Positions 10,364 through 21,209 of a stretch of 64,000 bases of DNA are shown here, piece by piece. The stretch is from assembly GCA_025765595.1 (NCBI GenBank), contig JAIVFH010000050.1, forward strand, positions 1-64,000, given 5' to 3'. Under the pieces are notes generated by a model that ran no database searches, had not been told where the DNA came from, and worked only from the letters and a program-made list of their open reading frames with translations. This stretch comes from Obelidium mucronatum (Eukaryota; Chytridiomycota; Chytridiomycetes; Chytridiales; Chytriomycetaceae). The position numbers and the translations under genes were made by a program. Every line of letters begins with the position of its first letter. Within the stretch, counting starts at the first letter, position 1.

Positions 10364-10627
10364 TTGCAAAGGCCGTCTCAGGTCAACAAGTTTGCGCGAT
10401 ATGGTAGAGTTGGTGGTGGTGGTGGTGGTGGTGATCGCCGGTATTCATCGTCGTCGACAGTTTCAGGAGGGGTTTCATCTCCATCATCTAGTTTGGTGAA
10501 TAACGTGAATTCAGATGAAACGAATGCTCCTGTGTATCCACCACTGCAGCGGATACAGTTTGATTCTAGCTGGCTGGACAGTCATCCAATACTGAAACCA
10601 ATATCTTGCTTTGGAACGATTCGATGA
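10364..10627 (+). CDS. Short Gly/Ser-rich open frame
   Basis: An 87-codon ORF directly after the repeat body. It has a Gly run (VGGGGGGGDRR), a Ser-rich part and a C-terminus WLDSHPILKPISCFG, followed by A-rich sequence with an AATAAA-like word near 10678. It may be the last exon of a gene whose 5' part was displaced by the repeat, or a non-coding frame. No family is recognised. Confidence 0.25.
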   Translation: MQRPSQVNKFARYGRVGGGGGGGDRRYSSSSTVSGGVSSPSSSLVNNVNSDETNAPVYPPLQRIQFDSSWLDSHPILKPISCFGTIR

Positions 10628-10725
10628 GTAATTTTTTTATGTATAGATCAAAGCTTGTATAGATTATAAAACTGACAAATAAAGAGTGAAATGATTCTAT
10701 AGTATACAGTGCTTTTTTTTTTCGT

Positions 10726-11642
10726 TTAGACAAATAACCTCACAACAACATCCTGAATCACAGAATCCCCAAACTGCACATTCCATAATTCATTTTTAAC
10801 AATACAATCAACATGGGCCAATAGCGGACGCGTTGGGAAAATAGCAATCCGAGTCCATTTCATTGAATTCAAGCCATTCAGCATGGCTTGTACGTGACCA
10901 TGAGACTCGCCATCCTTTTCAACATTGAATTTTTCGTCTATTGGCCATTCAGAGATATCCAGCAACCGCGGTTGAGTCGCGCTTTTCGAATTCAACAACG
11001 GTATCGAATTAAACGGGGAAAAGAGCACGTCTCGGACGGCGGTGCTGGTTTCGCGGCATGGATTGTCTGTTCGAATAGCAGCGGTTTCAAAACCTACACT
11101 GAGGTCATGCGAAACACACGCATACGCTGTTCTCGTTTTGAATAACCGTAGCGCGTCAAGGTAGGCCGCCTCCGTTCCAAGACGGAGAACGAGTTTCTGA
11201 GAATCAGAAAGGACCAGTTCAAGACCAGCGGCTCCCGCCACAAAAGAGACAAGAAAGGACGGCGCGGATCCAAGCAGAAAAGAGGCAAACGAAGCACCCA
11301 GATGCGGTGTTGCGACCGTGATAAAGTGGTGTGGGATGAGGCGTGACAGGTCAAGGAAGGGAAGGACTAGACGGGCTTTGATCCCGCCGAGACTATGGCT
11401 GATAAAGGATAGATGGAGTGTTTCTGAGGGGAAATTTTTCAATGTCCAGTCGTTGATTGCGCTGCTGATGCGTTGTGCTTGTAGCTCGAGGCCGTCGCAG
11501 GTCATGTTGTGGTTGCAATCGGGGGACAGGATGTGGACGGTTTCGTCCATGCCAAGAGAGGTTGCTTTCAGTTGGATTTGCTTCGAGATGTATGCCATGT
11601 CGGTGCAGAAGCCGTGGATATCAAGTGGTGGTGATGGTCCAT
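10726..11642 (-). pseudogene. Lipase-like alpha/beta hydrolase (DUF676-type), 5' end damaged
   Basis: A paralogue of the intact gene at 47990-48904. The two proteins align through most of their length, sharing e.g. HFITVA.PHLG, ETVHIL.PDCNH and a C-terminus with RPLLAHVDCIVK and FGDSVIQDVV. The nucleophile elbow reads SHSLGG here (GHSLGG in the paralogue). The start is broken: the ATG at 11642 gives MDHHHHLI, matching the paralogue's MPDHHLI, but a small deletion then throws it out of frame. The long frame resumes at ICHGFCTDMAYI-equivalent bases and has its first ATG only at 11598, downstream of the His-Gly oxyanion loop. The product from 11598 would lack the first strand. A hidden short intron could rescue it, but no GT donor is visible there. 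Confidence 0.6.
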
Positions 11643-11797
11643 GATCAAAATAACAATGAGTGAAAGGGCCAATCCGAGAAATTTTGGATAAAACGAGGAG
11701 TGTACGGAAGCTGATTTGTTCACGACCGGACAGGAGGAAAAATTAGGGTTGAAACTCAACAACAAACAAACAAACAACACAAACAAAACAACCAGAC

Positions 11798-12154
11798 ATG
11801 GCACGTGCTTCGTATTGCACTGAAACAGGGTTGGCACTAAGTGTTTGTATCCACTGCGTCAATGTAAACGCATTATCGGCTCCATGGACAGGGCTTTTCT
11901 GTGCATTTCATGGAGGCGAGCTGGCGGGGTCATGTCGCCAGTGTCCTCCCCGGCAAACTGCAGCACCAAGAACATCCAGCTTCTTAACAGCTGGCGTCTA
12001 CAACTCCCCCTTCTACTGCTCTTTTACAGGGAAGCGTGTGGTGGACTGCAACCACTGCCACAGGCATGTTGGTCTCCATCTGGGAACGGCTTGTCCCGTG
12101 AAAAGGTCTTTTCATGGAAATGCACCATTTGCAACACAAATAAATACATTCTGA
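11798..12154 (+). CDS. Cys/His-rich open frame, possible zinc protein
   Basis: A 118-codon ORF starting MARASYCTETG, with repeated Cys pairs (CIHC, CRQC, CNHC) and His near the end (CNHCHRHVGLHLG). It is divergent to the damaged lipase gene. No family is identified; the Cys spacing suggests metal binding. A second frame over the same bases (11845-12162) is also open, so the correct frame is uncertain. It lies next to the transposon island and may belong to it. Confidence 0.3.
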   Translation: MARASYCTETGLALSVCIHCVNVNALSAPWTGLFCAFHGGELAGSCRQCPPRQTAAPRTSSFLTAGVYNSPFYCSFTGKRVVDCNHCHRHVGLHLGTACPVKRSFHGNAPFATQINTF

Positions 12155-12336
12155 TATATTAGAAATGCACATTCTACATTGCGTATGGGCCATATGGCTT
12201 TTACATGCCTGGAAAATTTTAAAAATGCATTTAATATCTAAACACGCTATGTCAAACCACTTTAGATGCTTTGTCGCAGGTATGTTGATTTTGTTATGAG
12301 TTTCAATTGGCAAGGATATCTGTTCTTATTTATTGC

Positions 12337-15158
12337 TCAATCCATATCTTCATAGTCAGTTACATCATCATCAGAATCTGCGACTGCTGCAGTACGATCC
12401 ACGCTGCTAGGAATAATTGTCCACAGATATCGATCCGCGTATGTGTTGAGATAGTATTTTCCAGACTTTCCTCCTTGCCCATCCTGGAAATAGGGAATGA
12501 CATGTGCCCTGGCAACAATTGAACTGATTGGAACAATAACCAAAGAATGAACAGGTTCCACAATGAATAGCCCTGTCAGATTTTGCTCCTCCAAAACTCG
12601 AAATCGTTGCAGGACAGCAAAGCTTTTTTCTTGGATAATTAAAAGTGAGCAGATAATCCCAGTAAGTACACACTGCCCCCCAAACCAGACTCAAGGACAG
12701 GCGGTCGAAGTGTGGTTGTTGTATAGATGCAGTATCCATCCCCAGCTTGAATATGAATTGTGCTTTTGTATTCTTTTCCATCTTCATCAAAGTCATTGAT
12801 GCGTAACGTGTTGAAGAACGGATATCGAGAGAACTCATTGACATCAACATAAAACCCAAGTTTTGCAGAGAAGCCGTGATACAAATCATTTGAGCTATTG
12901 TCCAAGTCATCCAAGAATAATTTTCCTGTTTCTCCAAGAAGACGATGGTTTGTTTGATTCTGAGGAATTTGCTCCTGTTGCGGTCTGTGGCTAAGTAAGG
13001 TCTTCATAGCAAAAGCCTTGTCGATACGAGTGATGTGGCGGATCATTTGTTCGGCAGAGTCTTTATGATTAGACGCCAAATATGCCTTCACCACATTACT
13101 TCTTTGAGTGGATTCCAATGTTTCAGTCCCAAATGAATCAGCTGCGCCAAATTTTTGAATCGCCCCAACAAATGATGCCAATATATGCATTTTGGGGAAG
13201 TCCATTGATTTAAACGGTCGAAAGACTTCAATTTGCGTTTGGAAAAGACAAAGTTTGTCTTGTAAATCAGAAAGAGACAAGTCTGAATGACAAGTTGAGG
13301 AAACCAGCATTGTAATATCCAAGAAAGTACGAAGGCAGCAGGTTACTTGGACAGGAACCAGGTCATAAATGCATGGTAATATCTGCATCATAATACTCGC
13401 GTAGTCTTTTTTGGTCAACTTCTCAAGCTTGACAACACCTCGCATATATTGATTGAATCCAGGGTATGGCAGAATTGAACGGAATCTAGAATCAACTGCG
13501 TCAAGGCCATCTTGTCCATGCACTTCCTCGATAATGGAATGGAGAATTTTCCATAGATGGAAGCCAAAAATTCCAATGTAAATTGTGTGCAATGGATCTG
13601 CCGTAATAGCACTATGGATACAGAATCGTGGTCCAAAGTCATAGAAAGCATTCCTCACATATGGAAACTGCCCTTTTGAGGCAAACGAATTCTTTTGGGC
13701 AACAAGAGAACGTTTTCGAACCGAATTTTGATGATTTCTTGCCATTGCAGCAGATGTCTTTAATCCCCATTTTGAACAAGGAAAGCCACATAGACTCAGC
13801 TTGTTTTTTGGAATCCAGCAGCAAGGCATTGGGGAATGCTTGTTATTAGGCTTGACAGTTGCCATAAGCGTCAATTCTGGATAGTCTCCATTAAAATTGA
13901 AGAGAGCTGGGAAAACATGTCGCATCTTCCCGTCTGGACAAACAAGCCGTGAACCAGTTTCAATCCACTTTTGGATGTCACTCAAGACAAGACGGACAGC
14001 TGCATGATGGACAGCTCGGCGAAACATTCGAAAGAATTCTGATTTTGTATCACTTGCCACTGCTGGTGAAAGAACCGGAAGGTACGTAATGAGAGTGCTT
14101 GTAAAATGGCTGAGGCTTTTTCGCCATTCCTTGTCAATATTGCCAAAGTCGAGAGTAAAAGGGTGGAAAGACTGCTTGCCAATTTTAGTTGCAAGAGCGG
14201 CATCAGAACCAAAAATAAGTAAGAGCAGAGTACCACCCGGCGGAATCATCCCTTGGAGCGTTTTGCAGTAGTTGCTTGAGTATGCTTGTTCATATAGCCT
14301 TTCACCGTTGGAACCACGCTGCTCTTCATAGCAATACTTGAAATGGGATTTCAATGATGGATCTCGGAGTTTGGTTTCAATGACTTTGCTGATAGGTCGA
14401 GTGTACAGAGTTTTGAACAAGTGATTGGTATAGTAAACACGAGCTTTAGCATGAAATTGACGTGGCATACTGGCCAAAATGTCATCAAGCTTTATTGTCA
14501 GTTTGACATAGTCCTTAATACAAGATTATTAAAACAAGCCGCAAAAGCAACTACTGCTCACCACACTCAATCCATCAAATGAATCCAATGCCTGATGAAG
14601 CTCCTTTCCCGTCTTGAACGTTGGAACATGTTGGGGAAGTAGCCTTGGCCGATCAAACTCAAGCTTCAGCGTAATGGCATTTTGACCTTGTGGGTTATCC
14701 AGTATTACATGCTGAATCACATCAATATCAGGTTTTGAAAAACGGCGCTTGATCCGTTGAATAAGGCTAGTTTGGGTATAGCAGCGGTTGTTGATTGGAA
14801 TTCCTATATGATTGATTAAATCAGCTGACAGTTCAAGAAGTTGAATAAAAGGGTTACCATACGCCGCAGGCGGAACGTAGAAACGCTCAAATTCGAGTGA
14901 TTCCAACTCTTCTGCCTCGGGTTGGTCCTCCCATTGTTGATGTACAGCGTGGTATTCTGTGGGATTACTGTATGGAGTGATAACGTCTCGCAAATCATCT
15001 GTATCATTCCTGGAATCGCCGCTGTTTTCGTTGGTGAAGATGTTTGTTGATTGCAAGCTGGATAGAATCATTGCCAGGTGCTTAGTCTGGCAGTGTTTGT
15101 CAAGCCCGACTTGTGTACGAAACATCATCTTGCATCCATGAGGGCACTGGAACGGCAT
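12337..15158 (-). CDS. Plavaka-type (CACTA superfamily) transposase
   Basis: Three exons. Exon 1 (about 14570-15158) starts with a C2H2 zinc finger (CPHGCKMMFRTQVGLDKHC..KH). Exon 2 (about 12690-14510) holds the core, including the Asp-containing stretch DPLHTIYIGIFGFHLWKILH, typical of Plavaka transposases of basal and higher fungi, and upstream TLLLLIFGSDAAL. A last exon (about 12337-12615) encodes HSLVIVPISSIVARAHVIPY and an acidic end. The long frame is undamaged, so the copy may be recent. Inverted terminal repeats were not located. Confidence 0.72.
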
Positions 15159-15255
15159 TTGAGTCAGTTTGCGTCAGAAATCGTCAGAAAGGGTTGCTGC
15201 TATAAAGGCAACGGTGAAACAATGGTGAAATATTTTAAACAATAATAAAGACTCG

Positions 15256-16529
15256 ATGTCTTCCAAACAAATTCGCAAAACGCAGCACTCAAACAAGTAA
15301 GTCGTCAGTTAGCATATTGGAAATGCTCTAATTGTCGAAAACAACAGAAGCTTTCTTCAGTTGCCAAAGAGAAACCGTCCATTGCCAGTGTCTCAAGATG
15401 TGGATATGACTCAAGATGAAGACACAGATTGCAGTACAACTGACGATGAAAATACCAGCCCATCCAATCAAGTGGGCTCATTATCGAAAGCTCAAAACAA
15501 TCGCCCTGCAGGAAGCTCTTACCCATCCAGTGCCAATGCTAGTGCTAGAAATGGTAATGACATAGACGTTGAAGCTTCTCAACAGCCAGACGACTTCTTA
15601 TCAATGATTACGGCAAGGTTTGCATGTTTCGTAATTTATTTTCAGTTAACAATCTATTTGATAGTCAATATCAGGAGATTCGACGTATTTGCCATCAGAT
15701 TTGCGTCAGGACCACTCTGTTTGTCCACAGCTTGCGCGGCACAGTTGATGATAGCGCCATGGTTGACCGACTTTGGAGTATCCTGAGCTTGGCGCTCATG
15801 CAACCACTTCATTCTGTCAAAGAGACCTACAAGGCTATTCCTAGTGCATTGCCAAGAATGGTACGTTGTGAGCTGCAGCTCTGCTACGACTCTGATGTAT
15901 TTTCGAAACAGTACAAATTTGAGGTGCAATCCTTCCGCAGTACAATCCTTCACGACTTTCAGCAAATATTCCAAATTCGCGATCCTTACAACCTCCACGG
16001 AAATCGGGATGCTGCTTTGCAGCTCATTGGCAAAGAGCAACGGTACGGAACGCTTGATACTTTCACAATAACAATTAAAATCGTTTCTTTAGTTTTCTCT
16101 ATGGTGAAGAAGACACTGAAGATGGAGGGAAGCGGCGGGTATTGTTCATGAACCCTTCATTCCTATCTTGTGCACAACGATTTGTCACAATGAAGTCCGT
16201 ATCTCGTGCATTGCAGCTCCATTTGTTCGTGAAGAAAAGGGCCATTCACCCCCTTGCTGTCATTGTCTGCATGGTAAGATTCGGTTTTCTGTCTTATTGT
16301 GCTGTTAACATACAATTAGGTTCGTCACTTGATTGACAGAGTTGCTCACGAGAATCTCTCATTGAAATCAACTTCAGCGTCAGCCCATGTGTACCATCAG
16401 CTCCTCCAACGAGCCGCAAACCAGGAAAACAATGCTGCTATTCTCTATGGCGTCAACGCCTTCTACAATGCAATGTCTTCTCACTTCCGTAACGAATTGA
16501 ATCCAGAAGAGCAGTACGACTTTGATTGA
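15256..16529 (+). CDS. Transposon-companion protein (DUF6532-like)
   Basis: Starts at the ATG at 15256, only 97 bp from the divergent transposase start. A first short exon splices (GTAAGT) to SFLQLPKRNRPLP, followed by an acidic, Ser/Thr-rich N-terminus. A helical domain comes next, with FQIRDPYNLHGNRDAALQLI and KRRVLFMNPSF, resembling fungal DUF6532 proteins. Introns lie near 15617-15648, 16061-16090 and 16273-16321. The function is unknown. Divergent placement next to the Plavaka transposase suggests both ride on one element, as the accessory and transposase genes of CACTA elements do; this is inference. Confidence 0.5.
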
Positions 16530-17003
16530 ATAAGATGCAAGTTCTGCTGTGTATTGTGCTCCTATGAATAAACTTGTTTGTATATTCGAGATTTTCACTA
16601 TTCCTTGCAAATGCAATTGATTTTATTCAAAATGGTATTCCATATATTGAACTCCTTTCGTGGTGCTGTCAAATGGACTTCAAACGATTGAAATGATTCC
16701 TCACATTTCGTATCTGTTTCCCATGGCATCAATCCATACTGTGCCATTCCTTGAATTCCGATCGCGTTTCAGACACACTCATTCGGATTTCTGACATTTT
16801 TAATGCCTTGGCAACCCGGGGGGGTGACATAACGAACATTTGGCACATTGTAAGGCATGTTGACCCCTTCACAGGCCTTGGCATTTCGTTCCAATGAATT
16901 CCGCCCCTCCCCAGATGTCCGGGGCAGGCCTGACGACGCAGCGTTTTTCTGTTCAACCACGTCTCAACTTCTACACGAATGCAATCACTGCAGGGTATCA
17001 GTA

Positions 17004-18632
17004 ATGGCAGGGTTTGAGGGAGCGGATGGCGACAACTCAGACGACCTGGACGGCGAAGATGTTAGCGAAGAAGAACCATCAAATCAGTACGATAGCTCGC
17101 AAGCAAACACTGCAGTCTCAGTGGAATCAGAATCAAATATGTTTGCAGTGGTTGTGGACCTCCTTGAGGAGGGGCTGAAGAATGCGGAAGTCGTGAAAGA
17201 GCTGATGCATCGATATGCTGTGACGAGAAGTGTGAGGTGGCTAGAAAAGTTCAAGAGGAAGCATGGACTGTCAAAGAAGCGGCCAGAATTAACGTTATTG
17301 GAGCAGTCTGATGATTGGATTCAGGACGTAAAGGAGTGCGTATACAAGGGGTACAAGGCCGCAGAGCTGCAATACCACCTTAAAATCAAATGGGGTGTGA
17401 CCATTGGCCGCACACGTTTATGGAACATACTGAAAGTAAGTGCATCCTTCTAGATTCCTCACACAAAACTGTTAACATATTGCATCTGTTTCTTCTGTTT
17501 AGACACACAGAATATGTCTTTCAGATTCGTGGATACCCACCGATGTTATTGATGGACTGGTTGCAACTGAATCAGCCAACAAACCAGGAATTGGATACCG
17601 GGGAATGACAGATATTATCAGGCTGCGATACAATGTAAAGGTTGCACGCAGAAGAATTCATGCTAGTCTGAAGCAAGCCAACCCCCAACTGTCTGCAAGC
17701 CGGCTTGGAAATGTCATGTTCCGTCGTGTTTATGGATCCCGTGGTGTGAACGCAGTGTGGCACTTTGACGGCTATGACAAGCTCTCTCGCTTTGGCTTTG
17801 GTATTCACTGTTGTACAGACGGACTCTCCAGAAAATACATGTGGTGGTACATTGGATCAACAAACCGCCTCTCTGTGCGTGTGGCTGGGCATTATGTAAA
17901 GGCTGTTGAAAAAGCCGGCTGGAGACCCGACATTACTCGAACCGATTTTGGCTCCGAGAATGTGGTTGTAGCCACTATCCAGGGTTACTACAGTGACTTA
18001 CTTGGCTTGTCGCATGACGGACACATTTACTGGACCTCAAAACGCAACACTCGCATTGAAGGAGGTTGGAGAATCCTTTCGCGTGACAACCTGAAGTACT
18101 GGAAGACGCTGTTTGAGATGATGGAAATACACCATGCCTACCAGTTCAACACACTGGACTTCTACCATGTCAAAGTAGCTCAGTTTGTATTTGGGGATTT
18201 CATCAAGCAAGAATTGAATGACTGGTGCATTCGATGGAATTCTCACCTTCTTCGGTAATACTTTTTATTGTTTCTAGGTTTGGTTGATTCAACGATGATT
18301 TAAACAGGAAGACAAAACAATCAAGAGCTCCAAGCGGCAGACCGTGTCTTATGTATGATCACCCAGAGGCTTTTGGTTACACCAACGTAGGACACAACGT
18401 TCCAGCAAATCTACGCCAAGTAGCTGTTCAAGCAGCTTGTGACAACATGCCTTATGAAGGTTATGACATGTTTGACAAAAGTGATACATTTGACCTGAAT
18501 CCATTTCGTCTGAGTTTTACTAATGCGGCCATGTCCTCAGGGTTGTTTGCAGTCACAAAGGAGAACATGTGCGTGCTATTCCAGACACTGACTCAAGATA
18601 ATGCATTACGACTGCAACTGGGATTTGATTGA
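17004..18632 (+). CDS. Integrase-core DDE transposase
   Basis: Three exons with clean phases (introns near 17433-17500 and 18256-18307). The N-terminus is acidic, followed by a helix-turn-helix-like region (YAVTRSVRWLEKFKRKHGL). The catalytic core carries the DDE triad: D in VWHFDGYDKL, D in TRTDFGSEN and E in TRIEGGWR, with 37 residues between the second D and the E. GYRGMTDIIRLRYNVKVARR before the core matches the HTH linker of eukaryotic integrase-core proteins also found in basidiomycetes and animals. An upstream in-frame ATG exists at 16857. The class may be IS3EU- or Ginger-like; I cannot decide. Confidence 0.66.
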
Positions 18633-18804
18633 TTGTGTTTATTAGTATTTAAGTCTGTTGAAGGAGAATAGATGAATTTAAAATATTTTAAATTATTGTG
18701 ATTCGCAACAAGTTTTTTCAATATCCAAACTAACGCAATAAATGAAAAGCAAGAATCTGAGACATCAAGAAACACTCAATGAACCAAACTAACAGTGGTA
18801 CCAA

Positions 18805-19319
18805 TCAACAGTGAGTGTTCCCTTGTGTTGCGTTCTCAGCTGCAGAAGCTAAAAGATTCAGCAACGGCTCGGTGTCTCCAGACACCACTTCCCCCGCAGC
18901 CTCTACCATGACCCCCAGTGACTTCACCAACTCCTCCACCAACTCCTCCACCAACTCCTCTGCCAACTCTTCATCCGCCAACACCCCCAACGCCTCCGCC
19001 ATCTCCCCTGAAGCGTCCAGCTTCTTCTTCTTCTTCTTTTTCATTTTCTCAACTTCCGTGTCATGCGAGACTACAATGACAATACCATCCTTCTTTTTCT
19101 TTGGTTTTTTCTTCTGCTTTTCACAGTCCTCTTCATTGGTCCCAACAGCAATTCCATCCTTCTTTCTCTTTTTCTTTTCCTTGCTCCTGAACACAGTTCG
19201 AATTTCCTCAAAATCATCAAAATCTGGATCATTTTCATCCTGAGCAGTTGCAGTAGCTTTTGATAGTGCGAAATGCCAAAACTGAAGTCATCACCAACGA
19301 ACGCAAGCAACCAAGACAT
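18805..19319 (-). CDS. Lys/Glu-rich hypothetical protein
   Basis: The long frame (18805 to about 19270) reads DENDPDFDDFEEIRTVFRSK, then several poly-Lys tracts (KKKPKKKKDG, KMKKKKKKK), then an acidic helical repeat (ELAEELVEELVEELVK), ending TQGNTHC. The ATG at 19319 (MSWLLAFVGDDF) is in another frame, so a frame offset or an unseen splice is needed. It is composition-biased with no family. It lies between two transposons and could be an accessory gene of one of them or a host gene. Confidence 0.33.
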
Positions 19320-19420
19320 TGAAAATCAACACACACAATCTTTATTCATGATTCAATTCAATTCCAAAGGGGTATAATGATAGGTTAGGTATTACAGTTG
19401 TGGCAAGCTCCGTATAGCCC

Positions 19421-21050
19421 TCAGCCTTCACATGCTTCCACATGAGCCATTTCATCCGCTTCTTTCCCCTTTCTACATGCAGGACATAGCTTCCACAAGT
19501 CACAAACACTGCATGCAAACCATTGGGTTGAGGAGCGCCAGGTTGCGGTGCAGCGCCCAGAGTTCTTAACTCCACGACATTGCTTCCCGTCTTTTGAGGT
19601 TTGTTTCGCATTCTCCTTGTCCTCCTTCTGTTGCTTCCGACTTTCCTTAGCCTGCTCTTTCGCTTTCTTTTGGTCAGCAACCCGCTTTTTCTCGTTTTGT
19701 TGGGTTTCTCGAAGGGATTGGAAGCTGTAGATCTGATTCTGAAATTGTGGATATGGATCCAAACGCCTTCAGGATGGCTGCTGCGCCTGGGGTGAGGGTG
19801 TCTAGTGCAGCTACATTGATTTTGGCATTGTTGATGATTTTTTCCTTATCAAACGGAAAAATGCCAGTATCTCTGAACGACGCCCTGATCAGATCTGGAT
19901 TCAACGAGGATCTGGCTTCGAGAAAGATATTGACAAGATGTGGGCCAAGGCTAGTGACAGGACTGGTAGAAAAGCTGCCGACAGCTCGATTAAGCTCGCA
20001 GATGCGTTTTTTCAAATTGGCAAAAATAGCATGATCCAGCGGCTGCAAGAAGTGGGTAGTGTTTGCAGGTAAAAAGAAGCCCTGGATCTTCAGCTTGAAG
20101 CATTCGTTGAGCGCGTCAAAGGTTTTGTGCACTCCGAGATTGTCCAAGAGTAGAACTGGTGTCAAGCCAGGATGAAGAATGTCCCACTGCTGTTTAAACT
20201 CCTTTAAAATCGGAATCCATTGCTCTTCGTGCAAGAAACCGGTGTCGCTAAACACAAAGCACACTGGGGTGCTGTCCTCAGGGCGATATGTTGGTCCGTT
20301 CAGTTCTAATTCGAGATCGGCAAATTTCTTGGGCAGGACAATGACATCCAGAATGCGGTCCCCACTGGCAGCGACGAAGGGAATAAAGCTGGCAATCTTG
20401 CTTCGGCCACCCTTGTACGCATTTGGACGCTCAACAGCAGAATTGCTGATGATAGCCTTGGATTGTGAGTTGTCATTTTGAAGTTTGATGCGCATTTCAT
20501 CAACGTTGACCAAAAAAAGCCAGCTGTAGCCATGACGCTTCATCCAGCTGTAGAAGCCTTCGACCCAGGCCATAATCTGGTCTAGTGTCACTGGATCTGT
20601 GCGTGCAGTGGATATAGCTTTGGTGGATCTCAATCTAACACTGTTCTTGTGACGTTCCAGAAACCCATCACACCAGTCAGTAGCCGTCCATTCTGACCCA
20701 GGGTAGATATCCTGATATAACCGCGTGATCAAAACAACCAGATCTGGCTTGGCCATAGGGCGGTGAGACAGAGATCGGGCCTCCAAAAAGTCAATGATGT
20801 CTTGTTCAAACTCATCATTGAACAATTGACTGCCATGGGAGCGCCCACCATTGCTGTCCATGCGGTAGTAAGCAGATTCAACTGTCTTGTAAGTCAGGTT
20901 GTGGCAGTTGCAGACGATCTCTGAGGCCTTCTTGACAGAATACTCTTGCTTGATCAGCTCAGAAACCTCTCGAAATATCACCTTATTTCGATCCCTCTTG
21001 GTGAAGCTTCCGGCTGAGGCTGACCTGGACCGCTTCTTTGCTGGTGCCAT
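19421..21050 (-). CDS. pogo-type (Tc1/mariner) DDE transposase with cysteine-rich tail
   Basis: Starts at the ATG at 21050 (MAPAKKRSRSASAG); the frame upstream of it opens with GTG only. It has an N-terminal HTH region (VSELIKQEYSVKKASEIVC) and a CENP-B-like second HTH around DWCDGFLERHKN. The DDE_1 core contains FLVNVDEMRIK, VLLLDNLGVHK and FLPANTTHFLQPLDHAIF. This frame stops at 19674. An overlapping frame (19421-19762), offset by +1, adds a Lys/Gln-rich helix and a zinc-like tail (CSVCDLWKLCPACRK then H and C). The tail probably belongs to the protein through a frame shift, a hidden intron or a base error. Confidence 0.74.
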
Positions 21051-21209
21051 TAATTGGTGGTTTTTATCTCTTTTATTTTGTGAGTAATTCACTTAAATAG
21101 GCATTTTGTGTGTTCTCGGTTTGTCCAAAAATTTCTCGGATTAACCATTTCACTCAATATTTAACTCATACAACTGGCAAACTATAATGCAATAATATAA
21201 TCAAGAATT

